Shown: positions 54,405 through 63,099 of the stretch, piece after piece
Layout: each line of letters starts with the position of its first letter
Numbering within the stretch: position 1 is the first letter of the stretch
Source: Pseudomonas libanensis
Lineage (GTDB): Bacteria > Pseudomonadota > Gammaproteobacteria > Pseudomonadales > Pseudomonadaceae
NCBI RefSeq assembly: GCF_001439685.1
Contig: NZ_JYLH01000002.1
Coordinates: 310,001-374,000 of the forward strand
Direction: 5' to 3'
Length of the DNA stretch: 64,000 nucleotides
The notes under the pieces: generated by a model
Told to the model about the DNA's origin: nothing
Seen by the model: only the letters and a program-made list of their open reading frames with translations
Databases searched by the model: none
Program-made: the position numbers and the translations under genes

Positions 54405-57400
54405 CAGCTGTCTTCTTCTATATCCAGCAACAGGTTTTCCAACGCCTCGCGATACGCCCCCGGCTCCTGCCACATGCCCCGCTGCTGGGCTTCGAGCATG
54501 CGCTCGGTCATATCCCGCAGGGCATCGGGGTTGTGCTGTTGCACAAAAGCGCGGGTGTCAGGGTCGAGCAGGTAGGCATCTGCCAGCAGCGCGTATTGAT
54601 GATCGTCGATCAGCGCGGTGGTGGCGTCGAAGGCGAACAGGTTGTCCACGGTCGCGGCCATTTCAAACGCGCCTTTATAGCCATGGCGCTTCACGCCTTC
54701 GATCCACTTGGGGTTGGCCGCACGGGAACGGATCACCCGGTTCAGCTCTTCCTTCAAAGTGCGGATTTTCGGCACGTCCGGCTGGCTGTGGTCGCCGTGG
54801 TAGCTGGCGGCCTTTTCGCCGCTCAGGGTTTCCACGGCGGCCAGCATGCCGCCCTGGAACTGGTAGTAGTCATTGGAATCGAGCAGGTCGTGCTCGCGAT
54901 TGTCCTGGTTCTGTAACACCGCCTGCACCTGGCTCAAACGCTGGGCAAATTGCTCTCGGGCCGCGGTGCCTTCATCGGAGCCACCGTAGGCATAACCGCC
55001 CCAGTTCAGGTAGACCTCGGCCAAGTCCTCGCGGCTCTGCCACAAGCGCCCGTCAATCGCGCCCTGCACGCCCGCGCCATAGGCACCCGGTTTGGCGCCG
55101 AAAATGCGCCAGCCGGCCTGCTTGGCCGCAGCACCTTCATCCAGGCCAGACTCAAGCAATGCTTGGCGTTCACTGCGCACTTTGGCGGCCAGCGGATTCA
55201 TGTCGTCGGGTTCATCCAGGGCCGCCACCGCCTGCACTGCCGCGTCGAACAGGCGGATCAGGTTGGCAAACGCATCGCGGAAGAACCCGGACACGCGCAG
55301 GGTCACGTCCACGCGCGGGCGATCCAATAAGCTGATCGGCAGGATCTCGAAATCGTCCACCCGCTGGCTGCCAGTAGCCCACACCGGGCGCACGCCCATC
55401 AGTGCCATGGCCTGGGCGATATCGTCACCGCCTGTGCGCATGGTGGCGGTGCCCCATACCGACAGGCCGAGCTGGCGCAGGTGGTCGCCGTGGTCTTGCA
55501 GGTGCCGCTCAAGAATCAAGTTGGCCGACTGGAACCCGAGGCGCCAGGCCGTGGTGGTTGGCAGGTTGCGTATGTCCACGGTAAAGAAGTTACGCCCCGT
55601 AGGCAGCACATCCAGCCGACCGCGACTCGGCGCACCGCTGGGCCCCGCCGGGACAAAACGCCCACTCAAGGCATCGAGCAAGCCGCGCATCTCTGCGGGG
55701 CCGCAGGCATCCAGGCGTGGCGCGACGACAATGCGCAGGCTTTCGATCACCGACTTCACCTCCTGCCAGCCGGGCTCTTCCAACTGTTCGATGGGGCCTT
55801 CCAATGCCTGCTCGATCAAGCGCGCCGCGTACAACTCCAGACGTTCACGGGAATCCCCGGCCGTACGCCACAACTGATCGTCAATCTTCTGCAACACCAA
55901 CGGGCGCCGCCCCGTCCAGGGCTCGGCCAATGCGCAATCGAGCGGATCAAACCCCAGGTCGAATGCCTTGGCCAACACTCGCAGCAGGCTCGACTGCGGG
56001 CCCCGGCCATCGCCACGGGGAATGCGCAACAGCGCCAGCAAGGTGTCGATACGCAAACGGCCCTCGGGCGACTCGCCAAAGATATGCAGGCCATCGCGGA
56101 TCTGCGACTCCTTCAAGTCGCACAGGTAGGTGTCCAGGCGCGGCAGCCACACCGCCGCGTCCGCCTCACTGCCCAGTTCAAGCTCCTGGTCGATACGGGT
56201 TTCGCGCACCAGCTTGAGGATGTCTTTTTGCAGCTCCAGCGCACGGCGCGGGTCGAGCAATTGCGCCTCGTAATATTCGTCAGCCAACAACTCAAGGTCA
56301 CGCAGCGGGCCGTAGGTTTCGGCGCGGGTCAGCGGTGGCATCAGGTGGTCGATGATCACCGCCTGGGTGCGTCGCTTGGCCTGGGCGCCCTCACCTGGGT
56401 CGTTGACAATAAACGGATAGATATTCGGCAGCGGCCCGAGCAATGCATCCGGCCAGCAGTTTTCCGACAGGCCCACGCCTTTGCCCGGCAGCCATTCCAG
56501 GTTGCCGTGCTTGCCCACATGGATCACGCCATGAGCGCCGTAGGTGTGGCGCAACCAGAAATAGAACGCCAGGTAGCCATGGGGCGGCACCAGGTCCGGG
56601 TCGTGGTACACGGCACTGGCGTCCACCTGGTAACCCCGGGCCGGCTGGATGCCGACAAAGGTCAGGCCCAGGCGCAGGCCGGCGATCATCATGCGGCCGT
56701 CGCGAAACATGGGATCGTCTTGCGCGGTGCCCCAACGTTCCAGTACAGCCTGGCGATTGGACGCCGGCAAGCGCTCGAACATCGCCTGGTAATCCTCCAG
56801 GCCCAGGCTTTGGTGGCACGGGCGCAGGTCGAGGCTGTCGAGGTCGTTGGTGACACCACCGAGCAGCGCATGGATCAATGCGGTGCCGCTATCGGGAAGC
56901 ACCTCTGCCACCGGGTAGCCTTCAGATTGCAAGGCACGCAGGATATTCAGCGCCGCCGCCGGGGTGTCCAGGCCCACGCCATTACCAATACGCCCATCTC
57001 GGGTCGGGTAGTTGGCGAGGATCAGGGCAATGCGCTTATCGACATTGGGCACCCGGGCCAAATCGACCCAGCGCCGCGCCAATTCAGCGACAAAGTCCAT
57101 GCGTTCAGGGGCTGCGCGATAGCACACCACGTCCGACTGGCTGCGCTCGCTGCGCCAGGCCAGGTCCTTGAAGCTGATCGGCCGGCTGATGATGCGCCCA
57201 TCCAGCTCCGGCAAGGCAATATGCATCGCCAGGTCGCGGGGGCCAAGCCCCTGTTCGCTGGCCTGCCAGCCGGGCTGGTTGTCCTGGGCGCAGATCGCCT
57301 GGATCACCGGGATATTGCGACGAAACGGGCGCAGGTGCGGGGCTTCGGGGCTGGACTGGGCAAAGCCGGTGGTGTTGAGGATCACCGCGGCGTGCACGTC

Positions 57401-58165
57401 GTCCAGCAGGTCCTCGACCACCGTGAGGCAGCCGGGCTCTTTCAAGCTGGCCACCGCGATGGGCAACGGGTTGAGGCCCGCCGCCTGCAAGCGCTGGCAG
57501 AACACATCGATAAAACCGGTATTGGCCGCCTGCAAGTGGGAGCGATAGAACAGCACGGCGGCCACGGGGAGGTCAGCGCGCCAATCCACCTGCCAGTCAT
57601 TGAGGCGGGCATTGGCTTTACCAGGGTGATAGATCGCCGTGCGCGGCAAGGTTTGCGGCTCGGCCCATATATAGTCGCGGCCCAGATGGGCGCTGGCCAG
57701 GCAATGATAAAAATCCAGCGCGTTACCCAGGCCACCCTGACGCAGGAAATGCCACAGGCGCTCGCACTGTTCGGCATCAACGGTGCTCAGGCCGCTGAGC
57801 TCCGGGTCGGGGCGGTCATCCCCCGGCACCAAAATCAGCGTGACGCCGCGCTCGGCCAGTTCCACCAGGCGCTCTATGCCGTAGCGCCAGTAACCAATGC
57901 CGCCATGCAAGGAAATCAGAATCACCTTGGCGTGGCGCAACACCTCATCGACGTACAGGTCGACGGAGGCATGGTTTTGCACCTGCATCGGATTGGCCAG
58001 GCGCAGGCTCGGGTAATCCTCGGGCAACTGTTGGGCTGCTTCGGCGAGCAGCGCCAGGCTGGAGTCGCCGCTGCACAGGATCACCAGCTCGGCAGGGGTT
58101 TGGCCAAGGTCGGCAATATTGTCGTCCGCGACGAAACCACCGGGTTGGGTCCTGAGCAGATGCAT
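54404..58165 (-). CDS. cobN: Aerobic cobaltochelatase subunit CobN
   Basis: A 1253-aa large subunit that inserts Co2+ into hydrogenobyrinic acid a,c-diamide. Recognisable CobN/BchH motifs include LVILCSGDSSLALLAEA, DGRIGNGVGLDTPAA, GVIHVGKHGNLEWLPGKG, FIVNDPGEGAQAKRRTQAVI and TATVDNLFAFDATT near the end. Its length fits the family (about 1250-1280). It follows cobW with 2 bp between and is followed by the ChlI-like and vWA genes by overlap; all four lie under the cobalamin riboswitch at 59338-59520. Confidence 0.97.
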   Translation of the reverse strand: MHLLRTQPGGFVADDNIADLGQTPAELVILCSGDSSLALLAEAAQQLPEDYPSLRLANPMQVQNHASVDLYVDEVLRHAKVILISLHGGIGYWRYGIERLVELAERGVTLILVPGDDRPDPELSGLSTVDAEQCERLWHFLRQGGLGNALDFYHCLASAHLGRDYIWAEPQTLPRTAIYHPGKANARLNDWQVDWRADLPVAAVLFYRSHLQAANTGFIDVFCQRLQAAGLNPLPIAVASLKEPGCLTVVEDLLDDVHAAVILNTTGFAQSSPEAPHLRPFRRNIPVIQAICAQDNQPGWQASEQGLGPRDLAMHIALPELDGRIISRPISFKDLAWRSERSQSDVVCYRAAPERMDFVAELARRWVDLARVPNVDKRIALILANYPTRDGRIGNGVGLDTPAAALNILRALQSEGYPVAEVLPDSGTALIHALLGGVTNDLDSLDLRPCHQSLGLEDYQAMFERLPASNRQAVLERWGTAQDDPMFRDGRMMIAGLRLGLTFVGIQPARGYQVDASAVYHDPDLVPPHGYLAFYFWLRHTYGAHGVIHVGKHGNLEWLPGKGVGLSENCWPDALLGPLPNIYPFIVNDPGEGAQAKRRTQAVIIDHLMPPLTRAETYGPLRDLELLADEYYEAQLLDPRRALELQKDILKLVRETRIDQELELGSEADAAVWLPRLDTYLCDLKESQIRDGLHIFGESPEGRLRIDTLLALLRIPRGDGRGPQSSLLRVLAKAFDLGFDPLDCALAEPWTGRRPLVLQKIDDQLWRTAGDSRERLELYAARLIEQALEGPIEQLEEPGWQEVKSVIESLRIVVAPRLDACGPAEMRGLLDALSGRFVPAGPSGAPSRGRLDVLPTGRNFFTVDIRNLPTTTAWRLGFQSANLILERHLQDHGDHLRQLGLSVWGTATMRTGGDDIAQAMALMGVRPVWATGSQRVDDFEILPISLLDRPRVDVTLRVSGFFRDAFANLIRLFDAAVQAVAALDEPDDMNPLAAKVRSERQALLESGLDEGAAAKQAGWRIFGAKPGAYGAGVQGAIDGRLWQSREDLAEVYLNWGGYAYGGSDEGTAAREQFAQRLSQVQAVLQNQDNREHDLLDSNDYYQFQGGMLAAVETLSGEKAASYHGDHSQPDVPKIRTLKEELNRVIRSRAANPKWIEGVKRHGYKGAFEMAATVDNLFAFDATTALIDDHQYALLADAYLLDPDTRAFVQQHNPDALRDMTERMLEAQQRGMWQEPGAYREALENLLLDIEEDS

Positions 58166-58167
58166 GG

Positions 58168-59229
58168 TTAAACGCTGAGGGCAGCGCGCAATTGCGCTTC
58201 AAGGCCGGCGGCATCCAGTTCCTGGCCGATCAGTACCAGGCGCGTGGTACGAGCTTCATCGGCGCCCCAGGCACGGTCGAAGTGCTTGTCGAAGCGCGTG
58301 CCCACGCCCTGGATCAACAGGCGCATCGGTTTGTTCGGGATAGCGGCGAAGCCTTTGACGCGCAGAATGCCGTGCTGCACGACCAATTGGGCCAGCGCGT
58401 CGAGCAACAGCGCTTCGTCGGCTTGAGGCAGGTCGATGGAAATGGAGTCGAAGGCATCGTGATCATGGTCGTCCTCACCGTCATGGTGATGATCATGATG
58501 GCTGTGGCGAGCGTCGATATGCTCCTCGGAGCCTGCGCCCAGGCCAATCAGCACGTCCAACGGCAGGCGACCGCTGCTGGCTTCGATGACCTTCACCGCT
58601 GGCGGCAGCTCCTCGGCGACTTCCAGGCGCACGCGGGCCAGGTCTTCGGCGCTGATCAGGTCGGCTTTGTTGAGGATCACCAGGTCGGCGCTGGCCAGTT
58701 GATCGGCGAACAGTTCATGCAATGGCGACTCGTGGTCCAGGTTCGGGTCGAGTTTGCGCTGGGCGTCGACTTGATCCGGAAACGCGGCGAAGGTGCCGGC
58801 GGCCACGGCCGGGCTGTCGACCACGGTGATCACTGCGTCGACAGTGCAGGCGCTGCGGATTTCCGGCCATTGGAAGGCTTGCACCAGCGGCTTGGGCAGG
58901 GCCAGGCCCGAGGTTTCGATGAGGATATGGTCCAGGTCACCGCGACGGGCAACCAGTTCGCGCATCACCGGGAAGAACTCTTCCTGCACGGTGCAGCACA
59001 GGCAACCGTTGGCCAGCTCGTAGACGCGGCCATTGGCTTCTTCTTCGGTACAACCGATGGAGCACTGCTTGAGGATTTCACCATCAATACCCAGCTCACC
59101 GAACTCGTTGACGATCACCGCAATGCGACGGCCCTGGGCGTTGTCGAGCATATGCCGCAACAAGGTGGTCTTGCCCGAGCCGAGGAAGCCGGTAACGATG
59201 GTGACGGGGAGTTTGGCCAGTGTTTTCAT
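58168..59229 (-). CDS. cobW: CobW GTPase (COG0523 metallochaperone)
   Basis: A 353-aa G3E-family GTPase that supplies cobalt to CobN. Walker A is VTGFLGSGKTTLLRHML (about 12-28), the metal-binding CxCC motif is NGCLCCTVQEEF (about 74-85), ILIETSGLALPKP is Walker B, and NKADL the guanine motif. A His/Asp-rich stretch (HSHHDHHHDGEDDHDHD, near residue 240-257) is a likely metal sink. First gene after the minus-strand riboswitch; the hairpin at 59233-59252 overlaps its RBS. Confidence 0.96.
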   Translation of the reverse strand: MKTLAKLPVTIVTGFLGSGKTTLLRHMLDNAQGRRIAVIVNEFGELGIDGEILKQCSIGCTEEEANGRVYELANGCLCCTVQEEFFPVMRELVARRGDLDHILIETSGLALPKPLVQAFQWPEIRSACTVDAVITVVDSPAVAAGTFAAFPDQVDAQRKLDPNLDHESPLHELFADQLASADLVILNKADLISAEDLARVRLEVAEELPPAVKVIEASSGRLPLDVLIGLGAGSEEHIDARHSHHDHHHDGEDDHDHDAFDSISIDLPQADEALLLDALAQLVVQHGILRVKGFAAIPNKPMRLLIQGVGTRFDKHFDRAWGADEARTTRLVLIGQELDAAGLEAQLRAALSV

Positions 59230-59232
59230 CGG

Positions 59233-59252
59233 ATGCCCTTTGGGGCGGGCAT
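59233..59252 (-). promoter_or_regulatory. RBS-sequestering hairpin of cobW
   Basis: In the cobW mRNA, AUGCCC pairs with GGGCAU across an 8-base loop. The downstream arm covers the AAAGGGC ribosome-binding site, which ends a few bases before the AUG. This would be the expression platform of the upstream cobalamin riboswitch, blocking translation when the ligand is bound. Pairing is read from sequence; no folding was computed. Confidence 0.6.
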
Positions 59253-59337
59253 ACGGGACGACAGGCCCTGCGGCGGCGCGCAGCAGCGGATTTCGTCACC
59301 GGATCACCCCGCCCGGTTGAAGTGGAAAATCAGTTAC

Positions 59338-59520
59338 GAGGCAGGTCTCCTGGCTTGGGGTGTGCAGGTCTTGCGACCGACGCTGGCTGCGCCTTCCCGC
59401 CCTAACGGCAGTGGCGTGGCAGTCAACTGAACCCTTCACAGTTGCGGGGGCAGCCGCGGCTTGAACCGCGTTCCCTTCTTAGCTTCGGCCTGGGCCGAAG
59501 AACCTCGAAGGTGCAAGGCT
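59338..59520 (-). ncRNA. Cobalamin riboswitch upstream of cobW
   Basis: On the minus strand the segment shows the conserved cobalamin-aptamer blocks in order: AAGGGAA, GGCTGCCCCCGCAACTGT and the B12 box AAGCCAGGAGACCTGCC. It lies 108 bp before cobW. Binding of adenosylcobalamin would lower expression of cobW-cobN-chlI-chlD-like genes. Confidence 0.95.
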
Positions 59521-59577
59521 ACAGGGGCTTGCAGCATTTGACTACCGTCCCCGGCCCATGCTCTCCTACACGTCTTG

Positions 59578-59764
59578 TTTCGGGTGCCCTTCACGGGGTG
59601 AAACGGGAAACCGGTGCGTCATAGACCTATGACCAGTCCGGTGCTGCCCCCGCAACGGTAAGCGAGCGAAGCGTCACGGCCACTGTGCTTTTGCATGGGA
59701 AGGCGATGCTTTCAGGAGGACTCTTTCAAGAGCCGCCCCTCGCAAGCCCGGAGACCGGCCCGAA
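59578..59764 (+). ncRNA. Cobalamin riboswitch upstream of cbtB
   Basis: On the plus strand the blocks are GGTGCCCTTCACGGGGTGAA, ACGGGAAACCGGTG, GTGCTGCCCCCGCAACGGTA and the B12 box CAAGCCCGGAGACCGGCCC. It is 111 bp before cbtB. Between aptamer and gene, a hairpin AGAACCCC/GGGGTTCT (59804-59835) is a possible expression platform, without a clear U-run. The two aptamers are divergent, 57 bp apart. Confidence 0.95.
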
Positions 59765-59875
59765 AAATCCAGATAACAAACCCGCGGTGGGCGGGCGCTG
59801 TTCAGAACCCCGCGTGCCTGGCGCGTGGGGGTTCTCATGCGCTCGTTTCACCCTGACACCTGAAAGGGACGCGCC

Positions 59876-60064
59876 ATGTCGATCATCAGCAGCACTTCGC
59901 ACTCCGCCACTAGCACCGCCACCCTCAGCCAACGCCTGGCCGCCGCCATCGGCGCGTCGATCCTCGGCGCGTGCCTGGTGTATTTCGCCGGGTTCTCGCA
60001 TATCGAGGCGGTGCATAACGCTGCTCACGATACCCGCCACAGCGCCGCGTTCCCGTGCCATTGA
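59876..60064 (+). CDS. cbtB: Cobalt transporter subunit CbtB
   Basis: A 62-aa protein with one membrane helix (about 22-41, AAAIGASILGACLVYFAGF) and a His-rich C-terminus (HIEAVHNAAHDTRH ending FPCH), the layout of CbtB. Together with CbtA it is predicted to take up cobalt. It follows the plus-strand cobalamin riboswitch, has AAAGGGA as RBS and is 11 bp before cbtA. Confidence 0.93.
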   Translation: MSIISSTSHSATSTATLSQRLAAAIGASILGACLVYFAGFSHIEAVHNAAHDTRHSAAFPCH

Positions 60065-60075
60065 GACCTGCCGAC

Positions 60076-60780
60076 ATGATCAAGCGTATTGCTCAAACTG
60101 CAGGCTTCACCGGCCTGCTGGCCGCCCTGCTGCTGACCCTGCTGCAAAGTTTCTGGGTGGCACCGCTGATTCTCCAGGCGGAAAGCTATGAAAAAGCCCC
60201 GCCAGCCGCCGAAGTGGTGCACGAGCACGCCGCTGACGCTGCTGCCCACAGCCACGATGCCCAAGCCTGGGAGCCGGAAGATGGCTGGCAGCGTGTGTTG
60301 TCCACTACTGGAGGCAACCTGGTGGTGGCCGTAGGCTTTGCACTGATGCTCGCCGGCCTCTACACGCTGCGCGCGCCAACCCGCACCGCCCAAGGCCTGC
60401 TCTGGGGCCTGGCCGGCTACGTGACCTTTGTACTGGCACCCACCCTGGGCCTGCCACCGGAACTGCCGGGCACTGCGGCGGCGGACCTGACGCTGCGCCA
60501 GACCTGGTGGATCGGCACCGCAGCCTCCACCGCCGCTGGCCTGGCGCTGATCGTGTTCGGTGGCAACTGGCTGTTGAAAGGGCTTGGACTGGCGGTCCTT
60601 GTCGTACCCCACGTCATCGGCGCGCCGCAACCTGAGGTACATTCGATGCTGGCCCCGGAGGCGCTCGAAGCGCAGTTCAAGATCGCCTCGCAATTGACCA
60701 ACGTCGCCTTCTGGCTGGCCTTGGGCCTGATCAGCGCCTGGTTGTTCCGCCGCAACCGCGACGACCAATACTCGGCATGA
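60076..60780 (+). CDS. cbtA: Cobalt transporter subunit CbtA
   Basis: A 234-aa inner-membrane protein with about five to six helices. The N-terminal TGLLAALLLTLLQSFWVAPL and the EPEDGWQR segment are typical of CbtA, and a His-rich loop (EHAADAAAHSHDAQ, near 50-65) may bind cobalt. The ATG giving MIKRIAQTAG is used; the seven codons upstream overlap cbtB's end. Its stop overlaps cobE by 4 bp. Confidence 0.93.
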   Translation: MIKRIAQTAGFTGLLAALLLTLLQSFWVAPLILQAESYEKAPPAAEVVHEHAADAAAHSHDAQAWEPEDGWQRVLSTTGGNLVVAVGFALMLAGLYTLRAPTRTAQGLLWGLAGYVTFVLAPTLGLPPELPGTAAADLTLRQTWWIGTAASTAAGLALIVFGGNWLLKGLGLAVLVVPHVIGAPQPEVHSMLAPEALEAQFKIASQLTNVAFWLALGLISAWLFRRNRDDQYSA

Positions 60781-61169
60781 TCCTGGTCGTCGGCTTGGGC
60801 TGCCAGCGCGGCTGTGAAGTTCACAGCCTGCTGACGTTGCTTGACAGCGCCCTGGCCGAGGCCGGCCTTCAGCGCTCACGCGTGACCGCGTTGGCAAGCA
60901 TTGACCGCAAACGCGATGAACCTGGGCTGCTGGCGCTGGCCCAGCGGTTGAACCTGCCCTTGCAGTGCTTCAGCGCCGACCAACTGGCGGGCTATGAACA
61001 TCGGCTGAGCCATCGCTCAGCGCTGGCTTTTGCCCACACCGGCTGTTACGGCGTGGCCGAAAGCGCCGCCCTGGCCCTGACCGAACACCTGTCCAATGGC
61101 CCTGCGCGCCTGCTGATCACACGCCAGAAAAACGTACAGGCCACCCTTGCATTGGCCTGCGCGAGCTAA
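60777..61169 (+). CDS. cobE: Cobalamin biosynthesis protein CobE (CbiG C-terminal type)
   Basis: A 130-aa protein of the CobE/GbiG C-terminal family, starting LVVGLGCQRGCEVHSLLTLL and with ALASIDRKRDEPGLLALA and AFAHTGCYGVAESAALAL. In CbiG-type enzymes this domain accompanies the opening of the precorrin ring lactone; the free-standing CobE role is less clear. It overlaps cbtA and lies 71 bp before cobM. Confidence 0.9.
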   Translation: MILVVGLGCQRGCEVHSLLTLLDSALAEAGLQRSRVTALASIDRKRDEPGLLALAQRLNLPLQCFSADQLAGYEHRLSHRSALAFAHTGCYGVAESAALALTEHLSNGPARLLITRQKNVQATLALACAS

Positions 61170-61240
61170 AATTCCCGATAATTGCTGCTCTTGAGTATGA
61201 GCCGTGTTCATGCTCGCCCGTTTTTGAACAGGACTTCTCC

Positions 61241-61987
61241 ATGACCGTCTACTTTATCGGCGCCGGCCCCGGCGACCCGGAATTGATCACCGTCAAGGGC
61301 CAGCGGCTGATCCGCAGTTGCCCGGTGATCATCTATGCCGGCTCGCTGGTGCCCGCCGCCGTACTGGAAGGTCATCAGGCACTCCAGGTGGTCAACAGCG
61401 CCGAGCTGCACCTGGAACAGATCATCGAGCTGATCAAGACGGCCCATGCCAATGGCCAGGATGTGGCGCGGGTGCACTCCGGCGATCCCAGCCTGTATGG
61501 GGCGATTGGTGAACAAATACGCCATTTGCGTGAGCTGGGCATCCCTTTCCAGATCATTCCAGGGGTCACGGCGGTGGCGGCGTGCGCGGCCTTGCTGGAG
61601 ACCGAACTGACCCTGCCGGACATCGCCCAAAGCGTAATCCTGACCCGTTATGCCGATAAAACCAGCATGCCCCCCGGTGAAGACTTCGACAGCCTGGCGC
61701 GACATGGCACCACGATGGCGATTCATCTGGGGGTCAATCATCTGCAGAAGATCGTTGCTGAACTGGTGCCGCACTATGGCGCGGACTGCCCGATTGCCGT
61801 GGTACACCGTGCCACCTGGCCGGATCAGGATTGGGTGGTCGGTACGCTGAGTGATATTGCCGAGAAAGTCGCGGCGAAGGGGTTTCGGCGGACAGCGTTG
61901 ATTGTGGTGGGCCGGGTGTTGTCCAGTGACAGCTTCAGCGAGTCGTCGCTGTACCGCGCAGGGCATGCGCACCTCTATCGCCCCTGA
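61241..61987 (+). CDS. cobM: Precorrin-4 C11-methyltransferase
   Basis: A 248-aa SAM-dependent tetrapyrrole methyltransferase. YFIGAGPGDPELITVKG is the N-terminal P-loop-like motif; VARVHSGDPSLYGAIGEQI and IPGVTAVAACAALLETELTLP are characteristic of CobM/CbiF. It converts precorrin-4 to precorrin-5 in the aerobic B12 route. Last gene of the cbtB-cbtA-cobE-cobM group. Confidence 0.95.
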   Translation: MTVYFIGAGPGDPELITVKGQRLIRSCPVIIYAGSLVPAAVLEGHQALQVVNSAELHLEQIIELIKTAHANGQDVARVHSGDPSLYGAIGEQIRHLRELGIPFQIIPGVTAVAACAALLETELTLPDIAQSVILTRYADKTSMPPGEDFDSLARHGTTMAIHLGVNHLQKIVAELVPHYGADCPIAVVHRATWPDQDWVVGTLSDIAEKVAAKGFRRTALIVVGRVLSSDSFSESSLYRAGHAHLYRP

Positions 61988-62131
61988 AGAAACACAGTCA
62001 ACCCTGTGGGAGCCATCACAGCTGGTCATTTACCCATCTTTGCTGCGACGCTGAACCTGTGGCGAGGGAGCTTGCTCCCGTGGTGGCCCGAACAGCCAGC
62101 GCATATCTAATTGACGCGCCACGATCCAACT

Positions 62132-62218
62132 GTGGGAGCTGGCTTGCCTGCGAAAGCGGTGGTTCAGTTAAAGATTCAGTGGCTGACACACCGCTATCGC
62201 GGGCAAGCCCGCTCCCAC
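62132..62218. repeat. REPIN 1 of a tandem pair
   Basis: An 87-bp inverted REP pair, left GTGGGAGCTGGCTTGCCTGC, right GCGGGCAAGCCCGCTCCCAC. The spacer includes GGTGGTTCAGTTAAAGATTC. It lies in the 468-bp gap between cobM and nfuA; a further REP-like piece (GCGAGGGAGCTTGCTCCCG, near 62060-62080) precedes it. I see no gene in the gap. Confidence 0.92.
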
Positions 62219-62265
62219 AGGGGATCTGCGCCGGGCGCTGATTCTGTGGGCAATGCATGACCAGT

Positions 62266-62352
62266 GTGGGAGCTGGCTTGCCTGCGATAGCGGTGGTTCA
62301 GTTGAAGATTCAGTGACTGACAGGCCGTCATCGCAGGCAAGCCAGCTCCCAT
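62266..62352. repeat. REPIN 2 of a tandem pair
   Basis: Another 87-bp copy in the same orientation, 47 bp after the first. It shares the spacer GGTGGTTCAGTTGAAGATTC with one difference. The outer end has CTCCCAT rather than CTCCCAC. Confidence 0.92.
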
Positions 62353-62404
62353 AGTTGATCCGATTTGTTAGATATATTTCTCAACCTACTGAATTTTAAG
62401 CATA

Positions 62405-62433
62405 AAAAACGGCGCTCACGGGGCGCCGTTTTT
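62405..62433. terminator. Intrinsic terminator of nfuA
   Basis: Perfect 11-bp stem AAAAACGGCGC / GCGCCGTTTTT with a 7-base loop. It sits 23 bp beyond the nfuA stop and is bidirectional by symmetry. Confidence 0.92.
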
Positions 62434-62455
62434 ATGTTCGCAGTGAACACCTTAC

Positions 62456-63049
<594 letters not shown>

Positions 63050-63099
63050 TCACAGGCTTGCCGGCAGTTTACGCCAAATCATTACAGAGGTACAAAGTC

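Noticed and set aside
55481..58171. An 896-codon plus-strand frame
   Set aside because: Complete shadow of cobN on the opposite strand.
62132..62352. Possible CRISPR array
   Set aside because: Only two units, each an inverted REP pair with nearly identical spacers; no cas genes nearby.
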